64,000 bases of DNA, from the NCBI GenBank assembly GCA_003612625.1, contig RAZJ01000003.1, positions 1 to 64,000 on the forward strand, written 5' to 3'. Below the pieces are notes generated by a model that saw only the letters and a program-made list of their open reading frames with translations, was not told where the DNA came from and made no database searches. The position numbers were made by a program, and so were the translations under genes. Of this stretch, positions 37,347 to 46,184 are shown one piece after another. How positions within the stretch are numbered: position 1 is the first letter of the stretch; every line of letters starts with the position of its first letter. This DNA comes from a bacterium 1XD42-1. Lineage in GTDB: Bacteria > Bacillota > Clostridia > Oscillospirales > Ruminococcaceae.

Positions 37347-37568
37347 TCAACCCCCTTGAATTTCCACAACCTGAATCCCTGCCCTGGCAAGCAGGTTGAC
37401 AGCAGTTTCTATATTGCCGCTTATTTTTAAGGCATAGCCGCATCCCTGGCGGTTAAGAGAGGATGCCCTTTGGACATAAGCAGGAATCCTGTTGCTTTCA
37501 AGGATTTTCTGGCCTTTGATGGCATTGGTGACGGAACGCACTATTAAAACCGAATCGTTCACAGCCAT
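37347..37568 (-). CDS. DUF3343 domain protein (putative Se/S carrier-like)
   Basis: A 73-residue protein of the DUF3343 family, often annotated as a putative selenium/sulfur carrier. It has LIVRSVTNAIKGQKILESN and the conserved GCGYALKI with one Cys. The ATG at 37568 follows TTGGGAGAAATC; an in-frame start at 37607 is rejected. It ends four bases before the desulfurase start, so the pair is cotranscribed and likely works as donor and carrier. Confidence 0.82.
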   Translation of the reverse strand: MAVNDSVLIVRSVTNAIKGQKILESNRIPAYVQRASSLNRQGCGYALKISGNIETAVNLLARAGIQVVEIQGG

Positions 37569-37754
37569 AGTGATTTCTCCCAACAATAGGAATGGATCAA
37601 ATTCCAATCCCTTAGATTACTGCGGGGCCACACAAGCTGCCCCGATTCCAAAAAAAGGTTTTTCAATCTTCTTGGAAGCTTGACATTTTGCTGGGAACCC
37701 CGCTGTATCATCTTATGCGGCAGGAAGCACCTTTGCCCATAGCCATATAAAAAA
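37569..37754. other. Gene-free stretch with complementary segments; possible structured RNA
   Basis: No coding capacity is visible between the DUF3343 start and the terminator at 37755. A self-complementary GGGGC/GCCCC hairpin lies at about 37634-37654. GGAATC and GGTTCC segments about 80 bases apart can pair on the minus strand, and CTGC/GCAG segments close the whole. This recalls a long imperfect hairpin such as 6S RNA, but no promoter or terminator of its own is clear. Confidence 0.25.
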
Positions 37755-37783
37755 GGCCGGAACCTGAATAAACGGCTCCAGCC
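37755..37783 (-). terminator. Terminator after the 37801-38106 gene
   Basis: GGCCGGAACC (37755-37764) pairs with GGCTCCAGCC (37774-37783) over ten positions including two G-U pairs; on the minus strand a run of T follows. Confidence 0.75.
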
Positions 37784-37800
37784 CTGACGGAATTACCGAA

Positions 37801-38106
37801 TTACCTTTCGCTTAACTGGCGCTCCAGCCAAATAGAGGCAATATTCATTGCATCATAAAGGGTATCTTTTTCCGTTTTTTTCAGGATTCTGTCCCGTGGG
37901 CGTAATTCTTCATCCGTGGACCAAATTTGAACAGAAACCTTATTAGGAAGTTTTTCTCCATTAAATTCTGTTTCCCCATTGATTTTCATTACAGCAACAT
38001 ACTTATCTGTCATACTGCCATAATAGATTGTATTTCCTGAGCGAACCAATGGCCTGCCTTTATAAAGTAAATTCCCCTGCTGTTCTGTTTTTTTCTCTTT
38101 GTCCAT
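37801..38106 (-). CDS. Hypothetical protein
   Basis: Unrecognised 101-residue soluble protein, Lys/Glu-rich at the N-terminus, with a beta-rich middle (NTIYYGSMTDKYVAVMKING) and an amphipathic C-terminal helix ending in SIWLERQLSER. The ATG at 38106 gives MDKEKKTEQQ; a TTG at 38121 is in frame. It has its own promoter and terminator, so it is a single-gene unit between the DUF3343 gene and mutS2. Confidence 0.65.
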   Translation of the reverse strand: MDKEKKTEQQGNLLYKGRPLVRSGNTIYYGSMTDKYVAVMKINGETEFNGEKLPNKVSVQIWSTDEELRPRDRILKKTEKDTLYDAMNIASIWLERQLSER

Positions 38107-38144
38107 ATCATCATCTCGCAATTCACATCAAAATTTCTTCCGTA

Positions 38145-38173
38145 AGTATAGCATAAAAATTGCCTTGTGTAAA
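38145..38173 (-). promoter_or_regulatory. Promoter of the 37801-38106 gene
   Basis: On the minus strand TTTACA (38168-38173), 17-base spacer, TATACT (38145-38150), starting a few bases after the mutS2 stop. Confidence 0.55.
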
Positions 38174-38185
38174 GGGACGCCCTGT

Positions 38186-40567
38186 TTATTTCAAAACAGC
38201 AACGGTAACGCCAGCTTCCCCTTCCCCATAAACGCCTAAACGGAAAGATTTCACATTGCGGTGGTTTTTTAAATGTTTTTGTACAGCGGAGCGCAGGACA
38301 CCTGTCCCTTTCCCATGGATAATCCGGACTGTTTCTAAACCGGACATAACGCAGCTGTCAATAAAGCGGTCTACTTCCATAATGGCTTCATCCGCCGTCA
38401 TTCCCCGCAAATCCAATTCAGTTTTAATTTGCCGTGCAGCTTTAGAGCCAATTCCGTCCCGTTTGGTATAACCGGAATGGCTGGCTGTAACCTGTTTATC
38501 TTGTTGGTTTAACAGCCGGACTTCGGACTGGTGGACTTTTGTTTTTAAAATTCCGGCTTGTACTGTAATATATCCCTGACCATCTGGGGCAGAAAGTACC
38601 GTTCCATCCCGGTTCATCTCAATCAAACGCACCATATCGCCCCTGCGCAATGGCCGGATATGGGAAATCCCGCCGCTTTTTTTCATTACCGGATCAGCCA
38701 GTTCCTGCAATTTACGCATATCTGCTTTAAAGCCTACTTTTGCCTGGGCAGCCATCTGGGCAAAATCAGCATTTTCTTTTTCTTTGCGCAAAGCATCCAA
38801 TTCATCCAGCAGCTTCTGGGCTTGGGCTGTTACCTGTTCCACAATACTGCGGGCTTGGATTCTTGCCCGTTCCAGTTCCCTTTCCCGTTCATTTTCCATA
38901 GCTTTGCGGGCATCTTCTGCTTTTTCACTGGCCTGCTGTGCTTCCAGCCGTTGAGCAGCGGCAGTTTCCTTTTCATATTCCAATGCCTGCCGGGCTGTTT
39001 CCAGCTGGGAAACTACATCTTCAAAGCGGGCATTGTCCCGGGAAACATGCTGCCGGGCATTTTCTATCACATCACCAGGAAGTCCCAGCCGTTCCCCGAT
39101 AGCAAACGCATTGGAACGCCCGGGAACGCCGATCAGCAGCCGGTAGGTTGGACGCAGGGTTGTAACGTCAAATTCACAGGAAGCGTTTTCCACGCCCGGG
39201 GTATTTAAAGCAAACATTTTAATTTCCGCATAATGGGTAGTGGCTACAATTTTAGCCCCCTGCCGCTGGAGCTGTTCAATAATTGCCACAGCCAGGGCGG
39301 CTCCTTCCACAGGATCGGTCCCTGCTCCCAGCTCGTCCAGCAGAACTAAGGCTTTTTCATTGGCCTGATCCAATATTTTGACAATATTGGTCATGTGGGC
39401 TGAAAAAGTAGATAAGCTTTGTTCAATACTTTGTTCATCCCCAATATCGACCAGCAGCTTTTCAAAGACTGGTAGTGTACTGCCATCCGCAACTGGAAGC
39501 ATCAAACCACATTGTGCCATCATTTGCAGCAATCCCAAAGTTTTAATGGCTACGGTTTTGCCCCCTGTATTGGGGCCTGTTACGACTAAAGTGTCAAAAT
39601 CTTTTCCCAAACGTAAATCAATCGGGACAACCGATTCTTTTGGGATCAGGGGATGACGCGCTTTATGGAGGTCAATCGTGCCATTTTCATTAAATACAGG
39701 TACTGTTGCCCGCTGTTCGTCAGCTAAACGGCTTTTGGCAAAATAAAGATCCAGTTCAATTAAAATTTCATAACTGCTTTGGATTCGGTCAGCACAATCC
39801 CCCACTTGTCCAGATAAGGCATAAAGAATGCGGTCTACTTCGGCTTTTTCCTCATTTTGAAGCAAACGTATTTCATTATTTGCTTCAACTACGGCCATTG
39901 GTTCAATAAAAACTGTTGCGCCGGAAGAAGATGTATCATGGACTAGTCCGCGGATTTCAGAACGGTATTCCATTTTAACTGGCACAACAAAACGGCCGTC
40001 ACGCTGGGTAATAATACTTTCCTGTAAAAATTTCTGATATGTCTGGGAACGTACCATATGTTCCAGGACTTCTCTGGCCTTTGCCCCAGCCTGACGGATT
40101 TTCCGGCGGATATTGGCCAAATCCGCACTGGCATTATCTGCAATTTCATCCTCCGATAAAATTGTGTCTACAATATCCCTCCGGAGAGAAGGTATGGAAG
40201 CAATACCATCCAGTAAAAATTCCAAGCTGCCTGCGCCATCTTCCAGTTGATCCCGCCAGCGGGTCATGGTTTCCATAGCCCGCAGGATACCTGCCACAGT
40301 AAGCAGTTCCCCGGGAGATAATTTTGCTCCGATTTTTGCCCGCTGCAAAATACCTCCACAGTCCTGAATACCACTTACAGAAGGCGTAGAATAACGGATG
40401 GTTAAACTATTTGCATCCACTGTCCGTTCCATCAAGCTCCGGGCTTCTTCTATTGTATGAACCGGTTCTATTTGACGGGCCAAAGCGCGGGCTCCTTCAC
40501 AAGTACAAAGCTGTGCAAGCCGTTCTATAATTTTTGGCAGTTCTACTGTCGTACAATATTTATCCAT
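38186..40567 (-). CDS. mutS2: Endonuclease MutS2
   Basis: MutS-like ATPase with a nuclease domain, implicated in suppressing recombination and rescuing collided ribosomes. The 793-residue protein has the clamp/lever regions, Walker A GPNTGGKTVAIKTLG, Walker B VLLDELGAGTDP, a long coiled coil (about 510-630) and a C-terminal Smr domain with LDLRGMTADEA and HGKGTGVLR. The ATG at 40567 gives MDKYCTTVELPKI; an in-frame start at 40600 overlaps recO. Confidence 0.95.
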   Translation of the reverse strand: MDKYCTTVELPKIIERLAQLCTCEGARALARQIEPVHTIEEARSLMERTVDANSLTIRYSTPSVSGIQDCGGILQRAKIGAKLSPGELLTVAGILRAMETMTRWRDQLEDGAGSLEFLLDGIASIPSLRRDIVDTILSEDEIADNASADLANIRRKIRQAGAKAREVLEHMVRSQTYQKFLQESIITQRDGRFVVPVKMEYRSEIRGLVHDTSSSGATVFIEPMAVVEANNEIRLLQNEEKAEVDRILYALSGQVGDCADRIQSSYEILIELDLYFAKSRLADEQRATVPVFNENGTIDLHKARHPLIPKESVVPIDLRLGKDFDTLVVTGPNTGGKTVAIKTLGLLQMMAQCGLMLPVADGSTLPVFEKLLVDIGDEQSIEQSLSTFSAHMTNIVKILDQANEKALVLLDELGAGTDPVEGAALAVAIIEQLQRQGAKIVATTHYAEIKMFALNTPGVENASCEFDVTTLRPTYRLLIGVPGRSNAFAIGERLGLPGDVIENARQHVSRDNARFEDVVSQLETARQALEYEKETAAAQRLEAQQASEKAEDARKAMENERERELERARIQARSIVEQVTAQAQKLLDELDALRKEKENADFAQMAAQAKVGFKADMRKLQELADPVMKKSGGISHIRPLRRGDMVRLIEMNRDGTVLSAPDGQGYITVQAGILKTKVHQSEVRLLNQQDKQVTASHSGYTKRDGIGSKAARQIKTELDLRGMTADEAIMEVDRFIDSCVMSGLETVRIIHGKGTGVLRSAVQKHLKNHRNVKSFRLGVYGEGEAGVTVAVLK

Positions 40568-40596
40568 AAAGAAACTCCATTTCTCTTTCGATATCA

Positions 40597-41331
40597 TCAA
40601 TCTCTGACACTCTCATAAAAGTCAAAAGTAGGCAATTTCCGTTCCAACTGTGTCATAACATAATGTTCTGTTACCTGGTTCAAATAACGGATGCCATTTG
40701 GGGATAAGGAAAACCCAAAAAGCTTTTCCTTATCAGAATATACAATATGACGCATGGCAGCCAGTACACTTTTAGGAAGTTCCACACGGCCTGGTATATT
40801 TTCTCCCCCACAGCGGCCGCATAATAATTCAGAAGAAAGGGGGATAAAATACATCCGTTCAGCCTCAAAAGAACGGCAGTTCTGGCAGCCGATCAAATCC
40901 GGCATAAATCCAGCCATTGTCATAAGGCGGAGTTCATAAACAGGCTTTATTTCCTGGCAGGCCCGTTTTCCCCGATCCAGCAAGTGCAGTGAATTTAACA
41001 GCAAGCGTAAATATTCTTCTGCTGGTTCTTCCCGTGGCGCTGTCTGCATCGTTAATTCACAAAAATAAGAAGCCAATGCCAATTTTTCCACATCGCTCCG
41101 TACACCCATAAAGAGCCGGACTAAATCCGCTTTATCTACGGAATAACGATCCCGATTGGAAAACAGCACAAAACACGAGCAGCTCAAAAGCTCTGTTGCC
41201 GCCCTTAATGCGCCCCGCTTTCTTACTCCCCGTGCATAAGCTGTTATAACGCCTTTTTCTTTTGTCAGCAGCGTTAATATACTGTCAAAATCTTTGGATG
41301 GCTGTTCCCTCAGCACAATCCCTTCCGTCAT
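40597..41331 (-). CDS. recO: DNA repair protein RecO
   Basis: Loads RecA by displacing SSB in RecFOR repair. The 244-residue protein starts TEGIVLREQPSKDFDSILTLLTKEKG, the typical OB-fold start, and has the zinc ribbon CQNCRSF and CGRCGG. The ATG at 41331 fits the family start; an ATG at 41358 is in frame. It overlaps the small upstream gene. Order era-yqzL-recO as in Bacillus. Confidence 0.93.
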   Translation of the reverse strand: MTEGIVLREQPSKDFDSILTLLTKEKGVITAYARGVRKRGALRAATELLSCSCFVLFSNRDRYSVDKADLVRLFMGVRSDVEKLALASYFCELTMQTAPREEPAEEYLRLLLNSLHLLDRGKRACQEIKPVYELRLMTMAGFMPDLIGCQNCRSFEAERMYFIPLSSELLCGRCGGENIPGRVELPKSVLAAMRHIVYSDKEKLFGFSLSPNGIRYLNQVTEHYVMTQLERKLPTFDFYESVRD

Positions 41332-41455
41332 GATATGCAATTGTTTCTCCCGCAGCATTTGCTGCTTTTTGTTTTATATCAATATATTTGAGATAATCCA
41401 GAACCATACCTGTGTGAAGAAAATTTTCATATGCACCCTGCGGATTAGGAACCAT
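41285..41455 (-). CDS. YqzL-like small protein
   Basis: A 56-residue product from ATG 41455, which has a perfect GGAGGTG six bases ahead. The segment AYENFLHTGMVLDYLKYIDI fits the YqzL pattern (aromatic-x-x-F-x-x-TG-x-x-x-x-YL-x-Y). It sits between era and recO, exactly where yqzL lies in Bacillus. Its 3' end overlaps recO by 47 bases in another frame. Function unknown. Confidence 0.65.
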   Translation of the reverse strand: MVPNPQGAYENFLHTGMVLDYLKYIDIKQKAANAAGETIAYHDGRDCAEGTAIQRF

Positions 41456-41532
41456 TCGGAACACCTCCAAAATTGGTTTTGTTCCTTATTGTTTCCAAAA
41501 ATACCGTTTCTATGGCTGGCAATGATTCGCTA

Positions 41533-42447
41533 TTAACGGTATCCAAAATTTCGTATAATATTTTCATGGTTCCGCCAATCTTCACGGACTTTTACCCAGC
41601 ATTGCAGGTTCACCCGGCAGCCTAAAAAGCTTTCAATTTCAATCCGGGCCTGGCTGGCAATTTTTTTCAGCATTGCACCGCCTTTTCCAATAATCATCCC
41701 TTTATGGCTGTCTTTTTCACAAAAGATTTGAACTTCAATATCCATAATATCATCTTTTTTCCCACGTTCCCGCATCCGTTCAACAGATACAGCGGTTCCA
41801 TGGGGGATTTCATCAAATAAACAGCGCAGCAGCTTCTCCCGGACGATTTCAGCAACAATAACCCGTTCCGGCTGATCGGTTACGGTTTCCGCATCAAAGA
41901 AAAAAGGAGAAGGTTCAGCAAATTTGACAAGTTCATCTACCAATACTGGAAGGCCGTCCCCAGTCAGAGCGCTTAACGGCACAACTGCCTGAAAAGGGAA
42001 ACATTCCATAAATGCGGCAATACGGGGCATGAGCTTTTCCTTAGCCGGAAGCGTATCAATTTTATTTAATACCAAAATTCCCGGCAGCCTTTTTTCCCGG
42101 AAAGATTCCATCAGATCCCGTTCCGCTTTTTGGATGTCACCTTCTGGTTCTGTTACCAAAATGCCTGCATCCACATCAGCTACACTGCCGCTGGTTTGTT
42201 TTACCATATATTCACTTAGTTTTGTACGGGGCTTGTGCATACCTGGTGTATCAATAAATACAAGCTGTGTATTTTCTTTTGTTAAAACCCCTGTAATTCT
42301 GGTCCGGGTTGTTTGAGGCTTGTCTGATACAATAGCAACTTTTTCCCCAATAAGACCATTGAGCAAACTAGATTTTCCTACATTGGGCCGGCCTACGATT
42401 GCAAGAAAAGCCGTTTTGGTATTTGGCTGTTCCATCTCATTTCTCAT
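41533..42447 (-). CDS. era: GTPase Era
   Basis: GTPase for 16S rRNA maturation and 30S assembly. The 304-residue protein has G1 GRPNVGKSS, the switch PQTTRTRI, G3 DTPGMHKP, G4 LNKID and the C-terminal KH domain with GMIIGKGGAMLKKI. The ATG at 42447 is preceded by GGGAG and overlaps the dgkA stop; an in-frame start at 42519 is too long. Confidence 0.95.
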   Translation of the reverse strand: MRNEMEQPNTKTAFLAIVGRPNVGKSSLLNGLIGEKVAIVSDKPQTTRTRITGVLTKENTQLVFIDTPGMHKPRTKLSEYMVKQTSGSVADVDAGILVTEPEGDIQKAERDLMESFREKRLPGILVLNKIDTLPAKEKLMPRIAAFMECFPFQAVVPLSALTGDGLPVLVDELVKFAEPSPFFFDAETVTDQPERVIVAEIVREKLLRCLFDEIPHGTAVSVERMRERGKKDDIMDIEVQIFCEKDSHKGMIIGKGGAMLKKIASQARIEIESFLGCRVNLQCWVKVREDWRNHENIIRNFGYR

Positions 42448-42922
42448 CCAATTTTTGCTCCCTGTTTCTATTTTCTCCGAATTGAAAGATAAACCATATA
42501 AAAAAAATGACTGAACCAAAGACTGCTAAAAATAAGCTGGGCGAAGTGAAAATATGTTCTGCTAGATTCCATAATTTAGGCTTAAAAAATAAGTTTGCTC
42601 CTACTCCCACACTAAAAATCGCCGCTACAAGGACTGCACCAGCCGCGGCATCTTTTGCACGGGCAGCTAAAAAGCTCTGCTGGGGACAGCAAAGATCTAC
42701 TACTGCTTCGACTGCCGTATTTACCAGTTCCAAGGATAATACAAGGCTTTGGAGCAAAAGAAGCACTGCCCATTGGGTCCTGTCCAAATCCATATAGATT
42801 CCCAGCGCGGAAGAATAACAAGCAGCCGCCATATGGATACGGAAATTCCGTTCCTCTTTCATACAGGTTTTGATTCCATGAGCAGCATACCGGAAGCTGT
42901 GAAACAAGCTGTTATGTTTCAT
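42437..42922 (-). CDS. dgkA: Undecaprenol/diacylglycerol kinase family
   Basis: Small membrane kinase that phosphorylates undecaprenol (Gram-positive type). The 161-residue protein begins MKHNSLFHSFRYAAHGI, has ERNFRIHMAAA, the catalytic ELVNTAVEAVVDL and KDAAAGAV, and about three membrane segments plus an extra C-terminal one (about 133-150). An ATG at 42937 is an alternative start. Overlaps ybeY and era on either side. Confidence 0.92.
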   Translation of the reverse strand: MKHNSLFHSFRYAAHGIKTCMKEERNFRIHMAAACYSSALGIYMDLDRTQWAVLLLLQSLVLSLELVNTAVEAVVDLCCPQQSFLAARAKDAAAGAVLVAAIFSVGVGANLFFKPKLWNLAEHIFTSPSLFLAVFGSVIFFIWFIFQFGENRNREQKLDEK

Positions 42923-43424
42923 CCGAAGGAAATACATAACTGGCGTCCCGCTGGAGGCCCAGGCTGGCTAAAATTGCTTCTTCCTTTTCCCGCATACGCA
43001 CTTGTTCCAGACCGCCTGCTTCATGATCATAGCCTAAAAGATGCAGCATGGAATGTACTGTTAAAAAACCGATTTCCCGCTGTAAGGAATGGCCATAAAT
43101 ATGGGCTTGTTCTACTGCCTTTTCAACGGAGATGACAATATCCCCTAACTGAAGCATCCCTGTTTCCGGATTGCGGTCATAAACTCCATTTTCTCCCAAA
43201 GGAAAGGACAAAACATCGGTAGGAATATCTTTATTGCGGAATTCAGCATTTAGCTGTCGGATCTGTCCGTTATTTACAAAGCTGACACTGATTTCCGCAT
43301 TTTCATCAAAGGATTCTGACCGGAGGACTGCATGACAGCAACGCCGGATTAAGAGGCGTATTCCACTGGGAATTTTAATATCCTTTTGCCGGTTGGTAAT
43401 CAAGACTTTTAAACTATCGCTCAT
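42912..43424 (-). CDS. ybeY: Endoribonuclease YbeY
   Basis: Zinc-dependent endoribonuclease in rRNA processing and ribosome quality control. The 170-residue protein shows the metal motif HSMLHLLGYDH. It overlaps the phoH stop by four bases (ATGA). Family length is about 150-170. Confidence 0.94.
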   Translation of the reverse strand: MSDSLKVLITNRQKDIKIPSGIRLLIRRCCHAVLRSESFDENAEISVSFVNNGQIRQLNAEFRNKDIPTDVLSFPLGENGVYDRNPETGMLQLGDIVISVEKAVEQAHIYGHSLQREIGFLTVHSMLHLLGYDHEAGGLEQVRMREKEEAILASLGLQRDASYVFPSDET

Positions 43425-44410
43425 TTTGCCCGTTTCCCTTCCTCATAATACTTTTCATATGCTTTAATAATTTCCTGAACCAGATGATGCCGCACAACAT
43501 CTTTTTCGTTAAAATGAATTAAAGAAATGCCATTGATATGGCGAAGAACCTTCATAACTTCTAATAATCCAGAACGGCGGCTGTCCGGCAGATCAATCTG
43601 TGTCACATCACCTGTAATAATTGCTTTTGAATTAAATCCCAAACGTGTCAGAAACATTTTCATTTGTTCCGGTGTTGTATTTTGTGCTTCATCTAAAATA
43701 ATAAAGCTGTCATCCAAAGTCCGTCCACGCATATAAGCCAACGGTGCTACTTCAATATTTTGCCGTTCCACATATTTTGCAAAATTTTCACTGCCAAGCA
43801 TATCAAAAAGTGCATCATAAAGAGGCCGTAAGTAAGGATCTACTTTATTTTGCAGATCTCCAGGCAAAAAGCCTAGTTTTTCCCCAGCCTCCACGGCTGG
43901 CCGGGTTAAGATAATACGGTTGACTTCGTGAGCACGGAAAGCCCTTACTGCCATTGCTACTGCTAAATAGGTTTTCCCCGTTCCGGCCGGTCCCACCCCA
44001 ATCGTAATGGTATTGGTCCGGATGGCTTCCAGATATTTTTTTTGTCCCAATGTCTTTGCTTTTACCGGCTTGCCTGTTGTAGTAATACAGACAACATCAT
44101 TGGAAAGGGCGGCGACTTTTTCTTCTGTACCTTCCTGAACCATAGCCATTACATATCGTACATTTTGTTCTGTCAAGGCTTCCCCCTTATTGATAAGGGA
44201 AAGCAATCCATTTACAGTCCGGGAAGCCAGCATAACTGCCTGTTCTTCTCCGAACACTTTGATTTCGGTCCCCCTGCATGTCACAGTAACATGATATTCC
44301 TGCTCAATCAGGCGGATATTTTCATCGAAACTTCCAAAAAGGGCTACCGCATATTCCATCCGGTCAATATTTATCAGTTGTTCTATCATAGTTTCCTCTG
44401 GCTCCGGCAT
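43421..44410 (-). CDS. phoH: PhoH-like ATPase
   Basis: Cytoplasmic ATPase of the PhoH family, linked to RNA metabolism by its ybeY neighbour. The 329-residue protein has GVGPAGTGKTYLAVAMAV (Walker A) and FIILDEAQNTTPEQMKMFLTR (Walker B), with the KH-like N-terminal region. An internal ATG at 44389 with AGAGG ahead is an alternative start. Confidence 0.93.
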   Translation of the reverse strand: MPEPEETMIEQLINIDRMEYAVALFGSFDENIRLIEQEYHVTVTCRGTEIKVFGEEQAVMLASRTVNGLLSLINKGEALTEQNVRYVMAMVQEGTEEKVAALSNDVVCITTTGKPVKAKTLGQKKYLEAIRTNTITIGVGPAGTGKTYLAVAMAVRAFRAHEVNRIILTRPAVEAGEKLGFLPGDLQNKVDPYLRPLYDALFDMLGSENFAKYVERQNIEVAPLAYMRGRTLDDSFIILDEAQNTTPEQMKMFLTRLGFNSKAIITGDVTQIDLPDSRRSGLLEVMKVLRHINGISLIHFNEKDVVRHHLVQEIIKAYEKYYEEGKRAK

Positions 44411-44439
44411 TTTCTATATCCTGCTTTTATAATGACTTT

Positions 44440-44468
44440 ATTATAGCAAAAGGAAAAAGAAAAAACAA
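44440..44468 (-). promoter_or_regulatory. Promoter ahead of phoH
   Basis: On the minus strand TTGTTT (44463-44468), 17-base spacer, TATAAT (44440-44445), about 30 bases before phoH. It separates the phoH-ybeY-dgkA-era run from the sporulation genes upstream. Confidence 0.55.
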
Positions 44469-44537
44469 GCATTATCCACATAATTTTATAAATAATTTGT
44501 GAAAAACTTCTATATCTTTTTTACTAGATCTCTCCTG

Positions 44538-45764
44538 TTAATATCCGGCTTCCCGGGGGATTTTTTTCTTATCTTCCGGAGTGTCATATTCAAACATTCC
44601 AATATCCCTCCGTTCTGCAATATCCATTTCAATTTCATAATTACCTTGTAAGGTTAAGGCCCCATCCATAACTTCTGCTGAAACATCCCGTGAAATAATG
44701 GGATCATCCCCAAAGGTATGCCGTTCCAGAACTTCTAACTGGCGCTGTGCTCTGGCCAGGGCCTGCTCCGGAGAAATCTTCTGTTGCTGCCGCTCAAAAA
44801 AGAGCATATTTTCATGACCGATAGAAAAGGGCATTGTTATGCCAAGAAATACAGGATATTCACTGTAACGTTCTGTTTTATATTCCCCTTGTGGTTCCTG
44901 ATAAAAAAATAATGGAATTTGTAAACTGGAAATTTCCAAATAAGTATGCCGTTTAACATCTGTAAAAGAACAGGTTTCCTGAAGCAGTGGAATTTTTACG
45001 GTTAATTTCCGGGGTACATGGGCATAAGCCTGCCCGCCTGCCCGGATAAAGTGAGTCAGTCCCCATTGATCCTGCCAAACGCCGCTGACAATGACTTCCC
45101 CTTTCCGGACTGTATCCCCCTCTTGTAAAACAGCTTTTCCGTCTGTCACTTGTAATCTTTTGATCTGCCCGTCTTCAGAAGCCACCAGATTAGCGGGAAC
45201 ATTGGTATCAATTTTGGGCGGAGGCGGCGTCCGTTCCCGAATCCGCAGAATTGCCGTTGTTCCATGGAGGTTTAACGCGGCCCAGGAGAGGCCCTCTCCA
45301 TGGATCAGCATTTCCCGGGCAATATAGCGCTGATCGATATTCCGTTTTAGTGCGCCCCACCGGACTCCTTGTTCTGCTAACAGGGCTGTTAATTCTGCTG
45401 GATTTGTATTGACATTTCCTTCTATTTTCACTGACCATATAAATTGCTGGCTGACAGCTAAAAGAACCAGAAACAAGATTCCGCCGCATAAAAGTCCTAT
45501 CCGTTTCCGATAACGGTTTGCCAAATACGGCAGGCCATGTCTGCCGCATTCCTGGACGTCAATTCCAGCCCGGCTTGCCAACGCACAAAGACGGCTGTAC
45601 ATCGTGCGGGCTACACATCCATAATAAGCGTCTTCCCGCTGTTCCCCTTTCCAAAATAGGATACCATTGTGTGCACAAAGAGTCATCAATTTCCCAGAAG
45701 CGCCTAAAGATACCCTAATACAATAGTATCCCCGTATCCAGCGAAGCAGCATAATGAAAAACAT
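44538..45764 (-). CDS. yqfD: Sporulation protein YqfD
   Basis: Sigma-E regulon membrane protein needed for sporulation in Bacillus. The 408-residue protein has an N-terminal cytoplasmic region, one membrane helix (about 88-108) and an extracytoplasmic domain with FIWSVKIEGN, the conserved Arg-rich TAILRIRERTPPP, and LTVKIPLL. It is 7 bases downstream of yqfC and upstream of phoH, the Bacillus order. Role in spore formation is known only genetically. Confidence 0.9.
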   Translation of the reverse strand: MFFIMLLRWIRGYYCIRVSLGASGKLMTLCAHNGILFWKGEQREDAYYGCVARTMYSRLCALASRAGIDVQECGRHGLPYLANRYRKRIGLLCGGILFLVLLAVSQQFIWSVKIEGNVNTNPAELTALLAEQGVRWGALKRNIDQRYIAREMLIHGEGLSWAALNLHGTTAILRIRERTPPPPKIDTNVPANLVASEDGQIKRLQVTDGKAVLQEGDTVRKGEVIVSGVWQDQWGLTHFIRAGGQAYAHVPRKLTVKIPLLQETCSFTDVKRHTYLEISSLQIPLFFYQEPQGEYKTERYSEYPVFLGITMPFSIGHENMLFFERQQQKISPEQALARAQRQLEVLERHTFGDDPIISRDVSAEVMDGALTLQGNYEIEMDIAERRDIGMFEYDTPEDKKKIPREAGY

Positions 45765-45771
45765 TCTGTAT

Positions 45772-46083
45772 TTACCCTCCTTGCTGTGTCAATCCAATTC
45801 CAGTAATAAAACCGGTAATAATAGCACTTTCATCTGTCATACAATTCAGCCGGAGATTCCGTCCTGTAAATTCCAACTGAAAAGATTTTGCCCGAAGCCG
45901 CACCCGTTCTTGGGAATATTCCAAAACAGATTCACAATGTTCTACCACAGCTTCCCGATTTCCCCGCAATTCAATGGCAGGAAGTCCTTCTATTACTTCT
46001 AAAGGCAGTTCTGCGGAACGGATAAGGCGGCCTAATACTTTTGGCTGGGGCGGCGCAGGACAGCCGCGTTTTTTTTTAAACAT
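45772..46083 (-). CDS. yqfC: YabP/YqfC family sporulation protein
   Basis: Small sigma-E-controlled sporulation protein. The 103-residue product is basic, with ELPLEVIEGLPAIELRGNREAVVEHCESVLEYS and a C-terminal IITGFITGIGL. The ATG at 46083 follows AGGGGGAA. First of the yqfC-yqfD pair and divergent from the ylbJ-like gene. Confidence 0.88.
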   Translation of the reverse strand: MFKKKRGCPAPPQPKVLGRLIRSAELPLEVIEGLPAIELRGNREAVVEHCESVLEYSQERVRLRAKSFQLEFTGRNLRLNCMTDESAIITGFITGIGLTQQGG

Positions 46084-46184
46084 AAAAAATTCCCCCTGCA
46101 TTTCAATCTTTCTTCTTTCATAAATATTGGATAACCACAAAATAAATTCCCATCTGCTGTATTCCAGAAAGGGGCATTGAAAAT

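Noticed and set aside
38558-39208. 216-codon plus-strand frame opposite mutS2
   Set aside because: Antisense to the coiled-coil and Smr region; no start signal or homology.
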